DNA of 64,000 bases from an uncultured cyanobacterium (GCA_903823115.1 CAIJRN010000016.1:1-64000); one strand, 5' to 3'. Shown: positions 36,265-48,683, numbered from the stretch's first letter. Notes: a model not told the origin generated them from the sequence alone. Numbers and translations: made by a program.

Positions 36265-37619
36265 CTGAGCTCCGACTCCAACTTGACCAGCGCCTCAGCC
36301 CCCTGGCTGGGAGACAACACCCCTTCCATCACCTGGGCCACCACACTCTCAACAACGGGCAGCACCCGATTCATCCGGGCCGAAGAGAGGGAGGGCTCGC
36401 GGATCGGCGAGGTGAGCTGATATTGCCGCTGAGCTTCGGCCATGACCGCCAAGCGGCCGGAACTGGCCACCGGAATCGGGGCGTAGCGGTTCACCGGCAC
36501 CAGGATATGACTCGCCAGGGCGAGGCTGCGCTGCACCCCGGGATCGAGGGTGAAGCGCGCCAGATCGATGGCAAGCCGCCGCTGGTGCCCGGAGGAATCG
36601 GCCCCGAGCGCCCACACCCGCAAGGTGGTGAAAGGGGTGGGCAGGCCACCGGGACCGGATGGCAAGGGTGCCACCCCGAGCCGTTTGCCCATCACCCGTT
36701 CCAGCCGGGGGATGGCGAGGCTGAAACAGGGAATCCAGGCCAGACGACCGGACTCCAACCCCTCCACCAGCTCCTCGGGGCCAGCCGCCAGATCGACCCG
36801 GCTCAGTTGGGCGGCCTGCCGCAGCCAGAGCAACCAGGTCCGGATCGCCTGCCGATTCGTCGCCGGATCAGCGGCGGCCTGCCGCTGCCCCGAAAGCAGC
36901 GGCACCAGGGCCTGGCGGGCGCCCAGGGCCCCGACGGTCCACCACAGACCCACCGAATCCAGGGCCAGTCCGATCGGCTGCCCCCCGGCCGCCAACGCCA
37001 ACAGAGCGTCGGTGCTGGCGGGAGGCTCAGCCACGCGCTGGCTGTCGTAACAGGCCAGGCTGGGCTCGCTGAACACCGGCAGACCAGTCAGGCCGAGCGG
37101 AGTCTGCACAGCATGCAGCGCCCGCGGTTCGACCGTCGCCACGGTGGTCGCCAATTCGGCCGTGCGCGGCAGGGCACTGGTCAGGCCCTGCTCCAGCAGT
37201 TCCATCGCCTCAGAGGAGCGCACCAGCAGCAGATCAGGCCCCAGTCCCTGGCGATGGGAGCGGATCAGCTCCTCCGCCAGGTTCGCCTCCGGCACCACTG
37301 CGAACTGCACGTGCACCTCGGGATGCACGCGGGCGAAGGCTTCGAGCAGCGGCCGCCAGGCCGGACCACCGCGGTAGTCCGCCGCCAGCCACTCCATGCC
37401 GGGGCTGAGGGCGAGCGTCACATGGAGGGTCTGGCGCCGCAGCAGCGGCAGCGACTGGCAGCCCACCAGGGAGAACAGCAGCCCCAGCGCCGCAGGCAAC
37501 GCGACCAGCCCGGCCAGGCCGCGGCGCCTGCGGCGGCCTGGCCGGGCCTCCGGCCGCAGCGAGGCGGGGCAGGGGCTCAGGGCAAGCCTTTCAGGCAGAC
37601 GCTGACGGGAACCGAACAC
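36261..37619 (-). CDS. Solute-binding lipoprotein (ABC-type SBP) coupled to MscS
   Basis: About 452 residues from the GTG at 37619. A basic, Arg-rich N-terminus leads to a lipoprotein signal with lipobox LVGC (Cys about residue 54). The mature part looks like a cluster-B extracellular solute-binding protein: LLEAFARVHPEVHVQFAVVP, GPDLLLVRSSEAMELLEQGL, a hinge near TPLGLTGLPVFSEPSLACYD and a long C-terminal lobe. Sugars are the usual ligands of this class. No ABC permease or ATPase gene is adjacent; instead the gene overlaps mscS by 4 bp. It may deliver ligand to an unlinked transporter or regulate the channel. Confidence 0.8.
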   Translation of the reverse strand: MFGSRQRLPERLALSPCPASLRPEARPGRRRRRGLAGLVALPAALGLLFSLVGCQSLPLLRRQTLHVTLALSPGMEWLAADYRGGPAWRPLLEAFARVHPEVHVQFAVVPEANLAEELIRSHRQGLGPDLLLVRSSEAMELLEQGLTSALPRTAELATTVATVEPRALHAVQTPLGLTGLPVFSEPSLACYDSQRVAEPPASTDALLALAAGGQPIGLALDSVGLWWTVGALGARQALVPLLSGQRQAAADPATNRQAIRTWLLWLRQAAQLSRVDLAAGPEELVEGLESGRLAWIPCFSLAIPRLERVMGKRLGVAPLPSGPGGLPTPFTTLRVWALGADSSGHQRRLAIDLARFTLDPGVQRSLALASHILVPVNRYAPIPVASSGRLAVMAEAQRQYQLTSPIREPSLSSARMNRVLPVVESVVAQVMEGVLSPSQGAEALVKLESELR

Positions 37620-37718
37620 AGGCCCCGGGCCGACGTCTTGCCATTCTGAAGGTCCGGTGCGCTTCAGCCCCGGGCACGATCCGAACAGCGCCGACCAAGC
37701 CCCCCAGCCACTGCTGCC

Positions 37719-38162
37719 ATGAAGCCCAGTCCGACTCCGCGCCTGCCCTACTGGCGGGTCTGGCGTGATGCCGAGGGCATCAGCCACCAGCACCAGAGCT
37801 GGGTGGACAACTTCGACCTCGCTCACCTCGCCGAGGGAATGCAGAGCATCTGGCGCACCCCGACCCTGCCGGGAATCACCGGTCTTGTGATCATCAACGT
37901 CGAGCCCGGCGTGGCCTACGCCTGGCATGAAAACCCTGTTCCCCAATGGATCGTGCCGCTCTCGGGTCGCTGGTACGTCGAAACGATGGACGGCCATCGC
38001 GTCGAAATGGGCTGCGGCGAAGTCTCTTTCGGCGGCGACCAGGGCTGCCGCTGCCTCGACGGCCGCCAGGGGCACCTCTCCGGAGCGGTGGGTGAGGAGG
38101 CGGCCGTGCTGATGCTGATCCAGGTGGAGCAGGCCCCCGCTGATCCGTTGGTCCTGGCCTGA
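37719..38162 (+). CDS. Cupin-fold protein
   Basis: 147 residues. A single cupin barrel: [45 protein letters not shown] contains the first motif, where GxHxH is reduced to one His and an Asn, and the PLSGxWYVE strand. A metal site is therefore uncertain. Cyanobacterial relatives are uncharacterised. The ATG at 37719 is 99 bp from the divergent lipoprotein gene, and the gene precedes hemE by about 115 bp on the same strand. Confidence 0.75.
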   Translation: MKPSPTPRLPYWRVWRDAEGISHQHQSWVDNFDLAHLAEGMQSIWRTPTLPGITGLVIINVEPGVAYAWHENPVPQWIVPLSGRWYVETMDGHRVEMGCGEVSFGGDQGCRCLDGRQGHLSGAVGEEAAVLMLIQVEQAPADPLVLA

Positions 38163-38278
38163 GCGCACCCACGGGCCCTGAATCCAGCGCATCGACCACA
38201 ACGCTGCAGCCCGTGACAGGCCCCAGGTTCAGCCGGGGGTGTCGGTTAAGTTGCCCAATCCGCCTCATGTCCCCCGCC

Positions 38279-39337
38279 ATGGCCGAATCCCTCCCCCTGC
38301 TGCTGCGCGCCGCCCGAGGTGAGCAGGTGGAGCGGCCACCGGTATGGATGATGCGGCAAGCGGGCCGCTACATGAAGGTCTACCGGGATCTGCGCGATCG
38401 CCATCCCGGCTTCCGTGAGCGCTCGGAAAACCCCGATCTCTCCTATGAGATCTCGATGCAGCCCTTCCACGCCTTCGCTCCCGATGGCGTGATTCTGTTT
38501 TCCGACATCCTCACGCCCCTGCCGGGGATGGGCATCGACTTCGACATCATCGAGAGCAAGGGCCCGATCATCGAGCCCGCCATCCGCTCCCAGGCCCAGG
38601 TCGATGCCCTGCGCCCGCTCGATCCCGCCGAGGCTCTGCCGTTCGTCGGCGAAGTGCTGGGGCGACTGCGGGCCGATGTCGGCAACGCCGCCACGGTGCT
38701 CGGTTTCGTCGGTGCTCCCTGGACTCTGGCCGCCTATGCGGTGGAGGGCAAGAGCTCCAAGACCTATTCCGTGATCAAGGCCATGGCCTTCCGGGAGCCG
38801 GCGCTGCTGCACCAGTTGCTGGGCCATCTGGCCGATTCGATCGCCACCTACGTGCGCTATCAGATCGATTCCGGTGCCCAGGTGGTGCAACTGTTTGATT
38901 CCTGGGCCGGCCAGCTCAGCCCGATCGACTACGACACCTTCGCCGCCCCTTATCAGAAACGGGTGATCGACCAGGTGAAGGCCACCCACCCCGACACGCC
39001 GCTGATCCTCTACATCTCCGGCAGCGCCGGGGTGCTGGAGCGCATGGCCCGCACCGGCATCGACATCATCTCCCTGGACTGGACCGTGGACATGGCCGAG
39101 GGCATCGCCCGCCTGCCGGAGCACATCGGTGTGCAGGGCAACGTCGATCCCGGACTGCTGTTCGGCACCCCCGAAGGCATCCGTGAGCGCATCCTTGACA
39201 CGGTGCGCAAGGCCAGGGGCCGCCGCCACATTCTCAATCTCGGCCACGGCATCCTGCCCGGCACTCCGGAGGAGAATGCCCGTGTCTTCTTTGAAACGGG
39301 CAAGGCCGTCAACGAGCTGCTGGAGGCAGCCGTTTGA
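38279..39337 (+). CDS. hemE: Uroporphyrinogen decarboxylase
   Basis: Decarboxylates the four acetate side chains of uroporphyrinogen III to give coproporphyrinogen III in the heme and chlorophyll pathway. 352 residues from the ATG at 38279 ([14 protein letters not shown]); an ATG at 38267 is possible. The signature [14 protein letters not shown], the catalytic Asp region [30 protein letters not shown] and [12 protein letters not shown] are all present. Its stop overlaps the TTG start of the next gene. Confidence 0.97.
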   Translation: MAESLPLLLRAARGEQVERPPVWMMRQAGRYMKVYRDLRDRHPGFRERSENPDLSYEISMQPFHAFAPDGVILFSDILTPLPGMGIDFDIIESKGPIIEPAIRSQAQVDALRPLDPAEALPFVGEVLGRLRADVGNAATVLGFVGAPWTLAAYAVEGKSSKTYSVIKAMAFREPALLHQLLGHLADSIATYVRYQIDSGAQVVQLFDSWAGQLSPIDYDTFAAPYQKRVIDQVKATHPDTPLILYISGSAGVLERMARTGIDIISLDWTVDMAEGIARLPEHIGVQGNVDPGLLFGTPEGIRERILDTVRKARGRRHILNLGHGILPGTPEENARVFFETGKAVNELLEAAV

Positions 39338-40359
39338 GCGGGCTCGACCACGGCCGCTCCCCCGCTCGCATCCTGATCACCGGAGCCGCCGGCTGTGTGG
39401 GCCAGTACACGGCCGAGCGGCTCTACCGCCACAGCGACGCCCACCTGCTGCTGTTGCTGCGCGATCCCAGCAAGCTCAGGGCAGTGCCGGCCGACGACCC
39501 GCGCATCACCCTGCTGGTGGGCGATCTGCGCGATCTTGAGCCCCATGCTGAAGCGATCGCCAGCGCCACCCGCATCATCCACACCGCCACCGCCTGGGGC
39601 GATCCGGAGCGGGCGCGCCAGGTGAATGTGGTGGCCGTCAAGGAGCTGCTGAGGCTCACGGATACGGCGCGACTGGAGCAGGTGATCTACTTCTCCACCG
39701 CCAGCATCCTCGATCGCCAGCTGCAACTGCTGCCCGAGGCGATGGCCTACGGCACCGAATACATCCAGACCAAGGCCCAGTGTCTGCAGGAGCTGGAGCA
39801 GCATCCGCTGGCGGAGCGAATCGTGGCCGTCTTCCCCACCCTGGTGTTCGGCGGTCGGGTGCTGCCGGGAGATCCCCACCCGACCAGTTACCTCACCGCC
39901 GGGGTGAAGGAGGCGATCCCCTGGCTGTGGCTGGCCAAGTGGCTGCGCACGGACGCCAGCTTCCACTTCATCCATGCCGCCGACATCGCCACGGTCTGCG
40001 CCCACCTGGCCACCAGCCCCCACGAAGCCAATCCGGAGTCGGGGCAGGGTGCGGTGCGGCGCCTGGTGCTGGGCCAGGCGCCGATCACGATCAACCAGGC
40101 CGTGGCCACCTTGGTCCGCTGGCGGCGGGGCTGGCTGCCGCCGGTGGGCCTTGACCTGCAGGGCTGGCTGATCGAGGGACTGATCAAGCTGCTGCGCATC
40201 GAGGTCAACGCCTGGGATCGCTTCTCGATCCGCCAGCGCCATTTCGTGCACGAGCCGGTGAGCCCCCCCGAGCGCTTCGGTCTCACCAGCTACGCCCCCA
40301 ACCTGGAGGCCGTTCTGGAGGCCGCAGGGATCCCCCATCGCGGCCGGGTGCCGGGCTGA
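39334..40359 (+). CDS. NAD(P)-dependent epimerase/dehydratase (extended SDR)
   Basis: 341 residues from a TTG at 39334 that overlaps the hemE stop. An extended short-chain dehydrogenase with the nucleotide motif [18 protein letters not shown] at residues 13-30, [15 protein letters not shown], an active-site region FSTASIL and a shifted YGTEYIQTK (YxxxK). The C-terminal part is helical. In picocyanobacteria a homologue commonly lies beside hemE; the substrate is unknown, a sugar-nucleotide or a pigment/tetrapyrrole derivative being possible. Translational coupling to hemE is supported by the overlap. Confidence 0.85.
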   Translation: MSGLDHGRSPARILITGAAGCVGQYTAERLYRHSDAHLLLLLRDPSKLRAVPADDPRITLLVGDLRDLEPHAEAIASATRIIHTATAWGDPERARQVNVVAVKELLRLTDTARLEQVIYFSTASILDRQLQLLPEAMAYGTEYIQTKAQCLQELEQHPLAERIVAVFPTLVFGGRVLPGDPHPTSYLTAGVKEAIPWLWLAKWLRTDASFHFIHAADIATVCAHLATSPHEANPESGQGAVRRLVLGQAPITINQAVATLVRWRRGWLPPVGLDLQGWLIEGLIKLLRIEVNAWDRFSIRQRHFVHEPVSPPERFGLTSYAPNLEAVLEAAGIPHRGRVPG

Positions 40360-40418
40360 TCCGTTCTCGGCATTAGGCGCTGCACGCCACCGCGATGGTC
40401 GCGCCGCTCACCACGACA

Positions 40419-40491
40419 GGGAGTCCCCCCTTGCGGCGCGGGAGTCCTGTCCTGGTGCCGAGCCGTTCTTTGTGTCGATTGATCGTCGATT
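40419..40491 (+). promoter_or_regulatory. Repeat-containing region upstream of petJ
   Basis: GGGAGTCC occurs at 40419-40426 and again at 40440-40447, a 21-bp period; TCGATT occurs at 40475-40480 and 40486-40491, an 11-bp period. Both spacings place the copies on one face of the helix. The petJ ATG is at 40574. Regulator identity is unknown; petJ is often controlled by copper, but no known copper box is recognised. Confidence 0.35.
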
Positions 40492-40573
40492 TTGTTGCAG
40501 TTGCACCCTGCGACCCCGACCGTGGCCCGACGACCCCTAACTTGATCGAGTTGACGTGCCCTGCTGCACCCCC

Positions 40574-40915
40574 ATGCGTCGTCTCCTTTCCCTGTTTGCC
40601 CTCTGCCTGGCGCTGCTGCTGGGTGCCGCCCCGAGCTTTGCCGCCGATGCGGCCCATGGCGGTCAGATCTTCTCAGCCAACTGCGCTGCCTGCCACATGG
40701 GTGGCGGCAACGTGGTCAATGCCCAGGCCACCCTCAAGAAAGATGCTCTTGAGTCCTATCTGGCCAACTACAGCGCCGGCCATGAAGCCGCCATCATCAC
40801 CCAGGTGACGAACGGCAAAAACGCCATGCCCGCCTTCGGTGGCAAGCTCAGCGCCACCGATATCGAAGATGTGGCCTCCTACGTCGAAGCCCAGGCCAAC
40901 GCCGGCTGGTCCTGA
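40574..40915 (+). CDS. petJ: Cytochrome c6
   Basis: Soluble thylakoid-lumen c-type cytochrome that carries electrons from cytochrome b6f to photosystem I or the terminal oxidase. 113 residues: a Sec signal peptide ([22 protein letters not shown], cleavage before ADAAHGG), the heme site CAACH in [14 protein letters not shown] and the axial Met in [13 protein letters not shown]. Mature size is about 89 residues, normal for the family. The ATG at 40574 directly starts the signal peptide. A strong terminator follows. Plastocyanin is not in the window. Confidence 0.96.
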   Translation: MRRLLSLFALCLALLLGAAPSFAADAAHGGQIFSANCAACHMGGGNVVNAQATLKKDALESYLANYSAGHEAAIITQVTNGKNAMPAFGGKLSATDIEDVASYVEAQANAGWS

Positions 40916-40974
40916 AGCCTGATCCCTGGATCACCAGGGTCTGCTGGTTGCCACGCCTGGCCTACAAAGCGCCG

Positions 40975-41000
40975 AAGCCCTGGTCCAACCAGGGCTTTTT
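40975..41000 (+). terminator. Rho-independent terminator after petJ
   Basis: A ten-base stem AAGCCCTGGT / ACCAGGGCTT with a three-base loop, continuing into TTTTT. A second perfect stem (CCCTGG/CCAGGG, 40924-40939, loop ATCA) lies between it and the petJ stop but has no T-run. Confidence 0.9.
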
Positions 41001-41042
41001 CTATGGCCAGGCGCTGGCCAGGCGCCGCCATGATGTCGCTCT

Positions 41043-41270
41043 TCAGCCGACGGAACCTTCGGCCAACTGAGCGCGCCGCAGGGCCAGCACCGCCAGATAG
41101 AGATCCTCCGGTATGTCCCGGATGTCGTACTCCGAGGGGAGCACCCCATGCACATGTTGATGAACAGCCAGCCAGCAGTTGCGTTCGGCGTCATTGCTGG
41201 TGGCCTCAAAAGCGCGGGAGGCCTCGGCCAGTTGCTGCTGCAGCTGGGGGTCGGTGGCGTCAAAACTCAT
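41043..41270 (-). CDS. Conserved hypothetical protein (75 aa)
   Basis: A small acidic soluble protein starting MSFDATDPQLQQQLAEASRAFE, predicted all-helical with AERNCWLAVHQHVHGVLPSEYDIRD in the middle. No membrane segment or known domain is recognised. The ATG at 41270 is chosen because the open frame further upstream has no coding character. It converges on petJ with the terminator between, and is divergent from the small exported protein at 41319. Confidence 0.6.
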   Translation of the reverse strand: MSFDATDPQLQQQLAEASRAFEATSNDAERNCWLAVHQHVHGVLPSEYDIRDIPEDLYLAVLALRRAQLAEGSVG

Positions 41271-41318
41271 GGGGAAGGGACAGACTGTCAGCGCAGACAT
41301 TCCGCTGATCTGACCATC

Positions 41319-41681
41319 ATGGCTGGGCCCGATCGTCAGAGGACTTGCCCACCACCCCGCAGCGGCACCCTGCTGGGGCTGCTGACCGTGGCACTCCTGG
41401 GCTTCAGCCTGGGTCACCCCCCCCAGGCACGGGCACAATCTCTGTCGCCGAACCAGCCGGAAGCGATCCGGGTCAGGGGCATCCCGCCGCCGCCCTGCCC
41501 CCTGTTGGTGCCCCTCAAGGATGCGGCGCTGCAGCCCCTGCGAATCGCCCCCAACCAGGTGGCCAAGAAGAACAGCATGGGCTGCCTGTCGCCCGCCGAT
41601 GCGGCCCTTTACGGCCCTGATGGCTGCCCGGTGAAACTCTGCCGGTTGCCCGAAGGCACGGTGCCCATGAACCAGCGCTGA
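41319..41681 (+). CDS. Small exported Cys-containing hypothetical protein
   Basis: 120 residues from the ATG at 41319. A signal peptide (GTLLGLLTVALLGFSLG, cleavage near ARAQS at about 40) is followed by a mature part of about 80 residues with four cysteines (PPPCPLL, SMGCLSPADAAL, PDGCPVKLC), probably two disulfides. No known family is recognised. It stands alone between a divergent hypothetical and clpB. Confidence 0.65.
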   Translation: MAGPDRQRTCPPPRSGTLLGLLTVALLGFSLGHPPQARAQSLSPNQPEAIRVRGIPPPPCPLLVPLKDAALQPLRIAPNQVAKKNSMGCLSPADAALYGPDGCPVKLCRLPEGTVPMNQR

Positions 41682-41840
41682 GCTGCATCGATCGTCGCGT
41701 GAAGCAAAGGATCGGTTTGCACACCAAAAGCGGCCGGCCGGCCCAACCTGAAGGGTGAGGGCCGCACCAGCTGGTTCGGTGCTCCGCCGCAGCCGATCCG
41801 ACCAGCGGCCATACGGTTCCTAAACCGACTCCCCACCACC

Positions 41841-41845
41841 GGAGG
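41841..41845 (+). promoter_or_regulatory. Shine-Dalgarno site of clpB
   Basis: GGAGG seven bases before the clpB ATG at 41853; a good site, unlike most starts in this window, and it fixes the start codon. Confidence 0.7.
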
Positions 41846-41852
41846 CATCCCC

Positions 41853-44495
<2,643 letters not shown>

Positions 44496-44590
44496 AAGCA
44501 GAGCATCGCCTGCCCCCCTTACGGAGGGAAAATGACATTGACGCGATAGTCCGAGCATGGCGTAGAGAAGGTGGCAACCATTCCTGTACG

Positions 44591-46012
44591 ATGGTCGCCA
44601 CTTGGATACTCAAGGAATTGAACAGGATCCTGGAAAAAGCAAGATTCCGCAAACTCAATAGCACCTATTACGAAGACTTGGAACGGCTACACACGATCCT
44701 TGTTCCACCTGGCCTGAGAGTTCTTGAGATCGGATCAGGACTGGGCGACCTGTTGGCATCAGTCAAGCCTGGATTCGGGATGGGAATCGAAGCAGATTCC
44801 GAACTATGCGAAGCCTCTAAACTACGGTTCCCAGATCTGAATTTCATCAATCAGGATCTTGGCACAGTTACGCCAGAAAGTCTTGGCGTTATCGAGCCAT
44901 TTGACATCATTGTTCTATCCAATGCGCTGAACTATATTGAAGATGTTCAGCGCCTCCTTGCTGGTCTTGGAAGCTTCTGCCACCCACGCACTCGCTTGGT
45001 CCTGAGCTTTCACAATTGGCTATGGCAGCCAATCCTTAAAGCCGCTGAAACGATCGGGCAGCGTCAGGCCCAACCCCCGGAGAGTTGGCTTTCGCCAACA
45101 GACATGGCCAACCTTCTTGATCTCGCAGGCTGGGAGGTCCTGAAGCAAGGACGGCGCTGTCTGTTGCCAAGGAGAGTTCCGGGGCTGACAACAATCGCCA
45201 ATCGCTGGCTGAGCCAACTACCACTGCTGGAGCATCTTGGGGTCACCAATTGGATGGTAGCCAGACCCATCAGCGTGGCAGCCAACAGACCTAGCGTCAG
45301 TGTGATTATCCCTGCTCGTAATGAAGCTGGAAATATCGAGTCAGCGATCAGACGGATACCCGAAATTGGAAAGTTTACTGAAGTTATTTTTGTCGAAGGA
45401 CATTCATCAGACTCGACCTGGGAGCAGATTCAACGTGTATGTCATGAGTACACCGGACCCCTGCGCCTGAGTTGCTTTCAGCAGTCTGGCAAAGGGAAAG
45501 CCAATGCGGTTTGGTTGGGGTTTGAAAAAGCAACAGCTGATATCCTGATGATCCTTGATGCCGATTTAACAGTAAAGCCAGAGGATTTACCTCGCTTTTA
45601 CGAAGCCTTGGCCAGCGGTAGAGGGGAGTTTGTCAATGGCTGCCGGCTCGTCTATCCTCGCAGCCACAAAGCCATGCCGCAACTGAACACGGCAGCAAAT
45701 CGATTCTTTGCGGGTGCCTTCTCATGGCTACTAAGACAACCAATGAAAGACACTCTATGCGGCACAAAAGTATTATGGAAAACAGACTATAATGCCATCA
45801 AAGCAGGGCAAGCATATTTTGGAGATTTCGACCCGTTCGGGGATTTTGATCTACTTTTTGGAGCCGCCAAGCTGAATCTCAAGATTGTTGAAGTCCCTAT
45901 CCGCTACCAGGAGAGAACTTACGGTGCATCCAACATCGCTCACTTCCGGGAAGGACTTGTGCTTGCTGCAATGTGCCTTTATGCAGCCAAGAAACTACGT
46001 TTCTTGCCATGA
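44591..46012 (+). CDS. SAM methyltransferase - family 2 glycosyltransferase fusion
   Basis: 473 residues from the ATG at 44591, the first in the frame. The N-terminal half (about 1-220) is a class I methyltransferase with motif I LRVLEIGSGLGDLLA, the acidic residue in GIEADSELCE and FDIIVLSNALNYIED. The C-terminal half (about 238-473) is a GT-A enzyme of the DPM1/ArnC type: VSVIIPARNEAGNIE, EGHSSDSTWE, GKGKANAVWLGFE and the DxD in MILDADLTVKPED, ending without membrane helices. Such GT2s make polyprenyl-phosphate sugars. It overlaps the next gene by 4 bp (ATGA). Codon use differs from clpB. Confidence 0.85.
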   Translation: MVATWILKELNRILEKARFRKLNSTYYEDLERLHTILVPPGLRVLEIGSGLGDLLASVKPGFGMGIEADSELCEASKLRFPDLNFINQDLGTVTPESLGVIEPFDIIVLSNALNYIEDVQRLLAGLGSFCHPRTRLVLSFHNWLWQPILKAAETIGQRQAQPPESWLSPTDMANLLDLAGWEVLKQGRRCLLPRRVPGLTTIANRWLSQLPLLEHLGVTNWMVARPISVAANRPSVSVIIPARNEAGNIESAIRRIPEIGKFTEVIFVEGHSSDSTWEQIQRVCHEYTGPLRLSCFQQSGKGKANAVWLGFEKATADILMILDADLTVKPEDLPRFYEALASGRGEFVNGCRLVYPRSHKAMPQLNTAANRFFAGAFSWLLRQPMKDTLCGTKVLWKTDYNAIKAGQAYFGDFDPFGDFDLLFGAAKLNLKIVEVPIRYQERTYGASNIAHFREGLVLAAMCLYAAKKLRFLP

Positions 46013-46950
46013 AATGGCTGGCACCCCTGCTGCTGATCATCTTTGGCTATGTCCTGTTTGGACTTTTTCTTGGCTTCCAGGAGGTCTCCGGTTACCTCTC
46101 ACGCATTGGCTGGATGTGGTGGCTAGCTTGCATTGGTGCCGTTCTGCTAGGCCATTGCTTGCTCTGGCTGCGTTGGCACGTGGACTTACGACTCCTGGGC
46201 CATCCACTGCAATGGAAAGATAGTCTTCGAATCTACGTCTGTGGTCTCTCCCTGATCATGGCGCCAGCACGAGGAGGCGAGACACTAAGGGGGGTCTGGC
46301 TTAGAAAACTGCACGCGATTCCCATCCAGATTGGCGTTGGAATCACATTATCCGAGCGCTTACTTGATTTGGCCAGTGCACTGCTAATTTTGGCATGGGG
46401 CTTGGGAGAAAAAATATTACCTGCCGTCATGATCAGCGGTCTCACAGGAGCTTTAGGTGCATGGCTGCTCACCCATCCAAGAGCTATTCGATGGCTTGAT
46501 CAACAACCTATCCTTCGCCTCTTTCCTTATAAGACACCTCGTTTGCACAAGATATTTCGTGAAATGTTGAATGCCATGTCTACATTGCGCAAGCTGATCA
46601 AGCCAATACCATTATTATTTGGCTTGTTGATGTCGATTGGAGCGTGGATGCTGGAATCAGTCATGCTCCTGAACATTTTTCGCGTGATCGGCGTCAATAT
46701 GGAGCTGACGCAAGTCGCATCGATACGCACAGTTTCATCAATAGCTGGTGTCTTTTCCTTCCTGCCTGCAGGAATAGGAACAAGCGAAATCAGCTCCATT
46801 GGCTTGGCAATGTTCTTTGGCTCGTCACGAGCACAAGCCTTTACGGCAACACTGATCATACGTGCATGCACAGTACTGATTCCATTCATTATTGGGGCAA
46901 CACTACTTGCCCTGAACCCAGAGCTATATCGCAAACACGTAAATGAATGA
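46009..46950 (+). CDS. Flippase-like (UPF0104/LPG-synthase-TM type) membrane protein
   Basis: 313 residues with about eight hydrophobic helices and short loops. The layout and the segment APARGGETLRGVWLRKL, then SERLLDLASALLILAWG and GVFSFLPAGIGTSEISSIGLAMFFG, match the lysylphosphatidylglycerol-synthase transmembrane (UPF0104) superfamily, which includes proposed polyprenyl-phosphate-sugar flippases. The ATGA overlap with the methyltransferase-GT2 gene suggests it handles that enzyme's lipid-linked product. Its stop is 2 bp from the stop of the convergent membrane glycosyltransferase. Confidence 0.78.
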   Translation: MKWLAPLLLIIFGYVLFGLFLGFQEVSGYLSRIGWMWWLACIGAVLLGHCLLWLRWHVDLRLLGHPLQWKDSLRIYVCGLSLIMAPARGGETLRGVWLRKLHAIPIQIGVGITLSERLLDLASALLILAWGLGEKILPAVMISGLTGALGAWLLTHPRAIRWLDQQPILRLFPYKTPRLHKIFREMLNAMSTLRKLIKPIPLLFGLLMSIGAWMLESVMLLNIFRVIGVNMELTQVASIRTVSSIAGVFSFLPAGIGTSEISSIGLAMFFGSSRAQAFTATLIIRACTVLIPFIIGATLLALNPELYRKHVNE

Positions 46951-46952
46951 GA

Positions 46953-48683
46953 TCATTTTGATTTATAAATCAGCACCGATGTACCAAGAAAGTCTTTAAC
47001 CGTTGAACTGAGCTGAAAATCATGGTCACGCAGGAACTCGGGATTGACGGCACTGGTCACTTGATTTGTAAACGAAGGGGCTAGAATAGCTGGCACATTG
47101 CCAAGGTTTTTAATCGCTATAATATAGGCAGGTTTGTTATTTTCAAACGAGCTGATCAGGGGATCCAGGCTGTCGCCTTGCTTGGTCGAATTCACGTAAT
47201 CGCATGGCTTTTTTCTCAAACCAAGATAACCTGGCTTGAGAGTCGACGCTCTGAAACTGAGTGCAAAGTTATTAAGCATCCTCAGATCGGCAGCAACTTC
47301 TATCGTTGATGAATGACTGGCCGCATCAACTGGGCAGGTCAAGTTAACAATTTGTGTCAACTGATTGGAAATTGAGGGATCTTTATTCACCGTGATCAGC
47401 CAAGGTATTGAATCGTTTTGCGCTGGCGCCAAGGCCAGGGCTTCAGAATGTATAAATAAAAGCTGAATGGTGTATACAGCCAAGGCAACCAAGATCCACG
47501 GCTTCTGGAGTTTTGACAATGACCAAGCCACAACAAAGGCAACATAGGGAGCCAACGGAAGCAGATAGCGAGCATCTTCATTAGGTACTAGTGAAAAAAC
47601 CGAAATCGGACCAAGGATCTGCAGCACTGAGATGAGAGCAGCCAGATCAAAGAAAGATAAATGGCGATATCGACGACGCACTACATTGAACAAAGTCACG
47701 GCACAGGCTATCAAAACCACAGCCAAAGTAAAGATCAAGGGAAGCCGCATAAAGAAGTGATGCTGAAATGCATCGACCCAGAACGTCAGCTTATTGAGAA
47801 AACTGTCTCTCGCTCCCCAGTGCTCGACGAAAGCTGAGACTCGGACATGATCTTGCATGGACTCGCCGTTGCGCTGATACCAAGCAACGACCAGAAAAGG
47901 GAACGTCAATAGTCCGCTAAAGAGAACAACCTTCTCCAGCTGATTCATCCTCGATCGACCATTCAGGCCGTTCGCCGGACTGGTCGATCTTTGGAAGACG
48001 AAGATTAGCGTAGCAAGACCTGGCAGAAAACAATAGAGTGGCGATGATGCCTTGGCTGCCATCGCCAGAAAACAGGCCAGGATCAGATGGCAGATCAGAC
48101 GAAATCGTGGCCATGACCTGGCTTTGGTCATCAACAGCACAAACCAGCTGACTACAAGGAGCTGAATCGATTCGGCAAAGTATTGATGAGAGACGGCAAT
48201 GAACAAAGGGCCGGAGGAAACAAGTATTGCTGCTGTGAGCGAAAGCAAGCGGCGGCCTTGACTGGCATCAAGTATAGATTTATAAATTAAGATAAGACTG
48301 CAAAAGTTTGTCGCCAAAATCGACAGCAGCAAGGCTGAATCAACACTGCCAGTCAGTCGCGCCATTGGAACAAAGAATTGCCCGATCCATGCAATCCCAG
48401 GTGGTTGAGCGATGCAGGCAGAAATCAGATCATTAATCCAATCACCTGGGGATGAAATCAGCGAATTGAACAGGGTGACCGAATTAAATCCATACCAGGT
48501 CTGATCCCATGGCCAGACGCTTTGATCAAGCAGGATCCATGCCAGAGATGGCAGCATGGTCAGGGCAAGCAAAAGCAGGGGCAGCGATCGGGTGGAAACC
48601 TTGTTGGCCTGACTGAAAGGTGCGATGGAGGGGCTGGGGAGAGATCTCACAACTCTTCTGAGATCACGAAGGATGGTCTGCAC
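46953..48683 (-). CDS. GT-C type membrane glycosyltransferase (PMT/ArnT-like)
   Basis: 576 residues. About ten to twelve hydrophobic helices in the first 450 residues and a soluble C-terminal domain of about 130 residues. The first periplasmic loop carries an Asp/Trp cluster (DQSVWPWDQTWYGFNSV), as expected for the catalytic loop of GT-C enzymes, which use polyprenyl-phosphate sugars as donors. SHQYFAESIQLLVVSWFVLLM is typical of the GT39/GT83 core. The acceptor is unknown. It converges on the flippase-like gene and shares its low-GC composition. An alternative start could lie slightly downstream of the ATG at 48683. Confidence 0.78.
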   Translation of the reverse strand: MQTILRDLRRVVRSLPSPSIAPFSQANKVSTRSLPLLLLALTMLPSLAWILLDQSVWPWDQTWYGFNSVTLFNSLISSPGDWINDLISACIAQPPGIAWIGQFFVPMARLTGSVDSALLLSILATNFCSLILIYKSILDASQGRRLLSLTAAILVSSGPLFIAVSHQYFAESIQLLVVSWFVLLMTKARSWPRFRLICHLILACFLAMAAKASSPLYCFLPGLATLIFVFQRSTSPANGLNGRSRMNQLEKVVLFSGLLTFPFLVVAWYQRNGESMQDHVRVSAFVEHWGARDSFLNKLTFWVDAFQHHFFMRLPLIFTLAVVLIACAVTLFNVVRRRYRHLSFFDLAALISVLQILGPISVFSLVPNEDARYLLPLAPYVAFVVAWSLSKLQKPWILVALAVYTIQLLFIHSEALALAPAQNDSIPWLITVNKDPSISNQLTQIVNLTCPVDAASHSSTIEVAADLRMLNNFALSFRASTLKPGYLGLRKKPCDYVNSTKQGDSLDPLISSFENNKPAYIIAIKNLGNVPAILAPSFTNQVTSAVNPEFLRDHDFQLSSTVKDFLGTSVLIYKSK

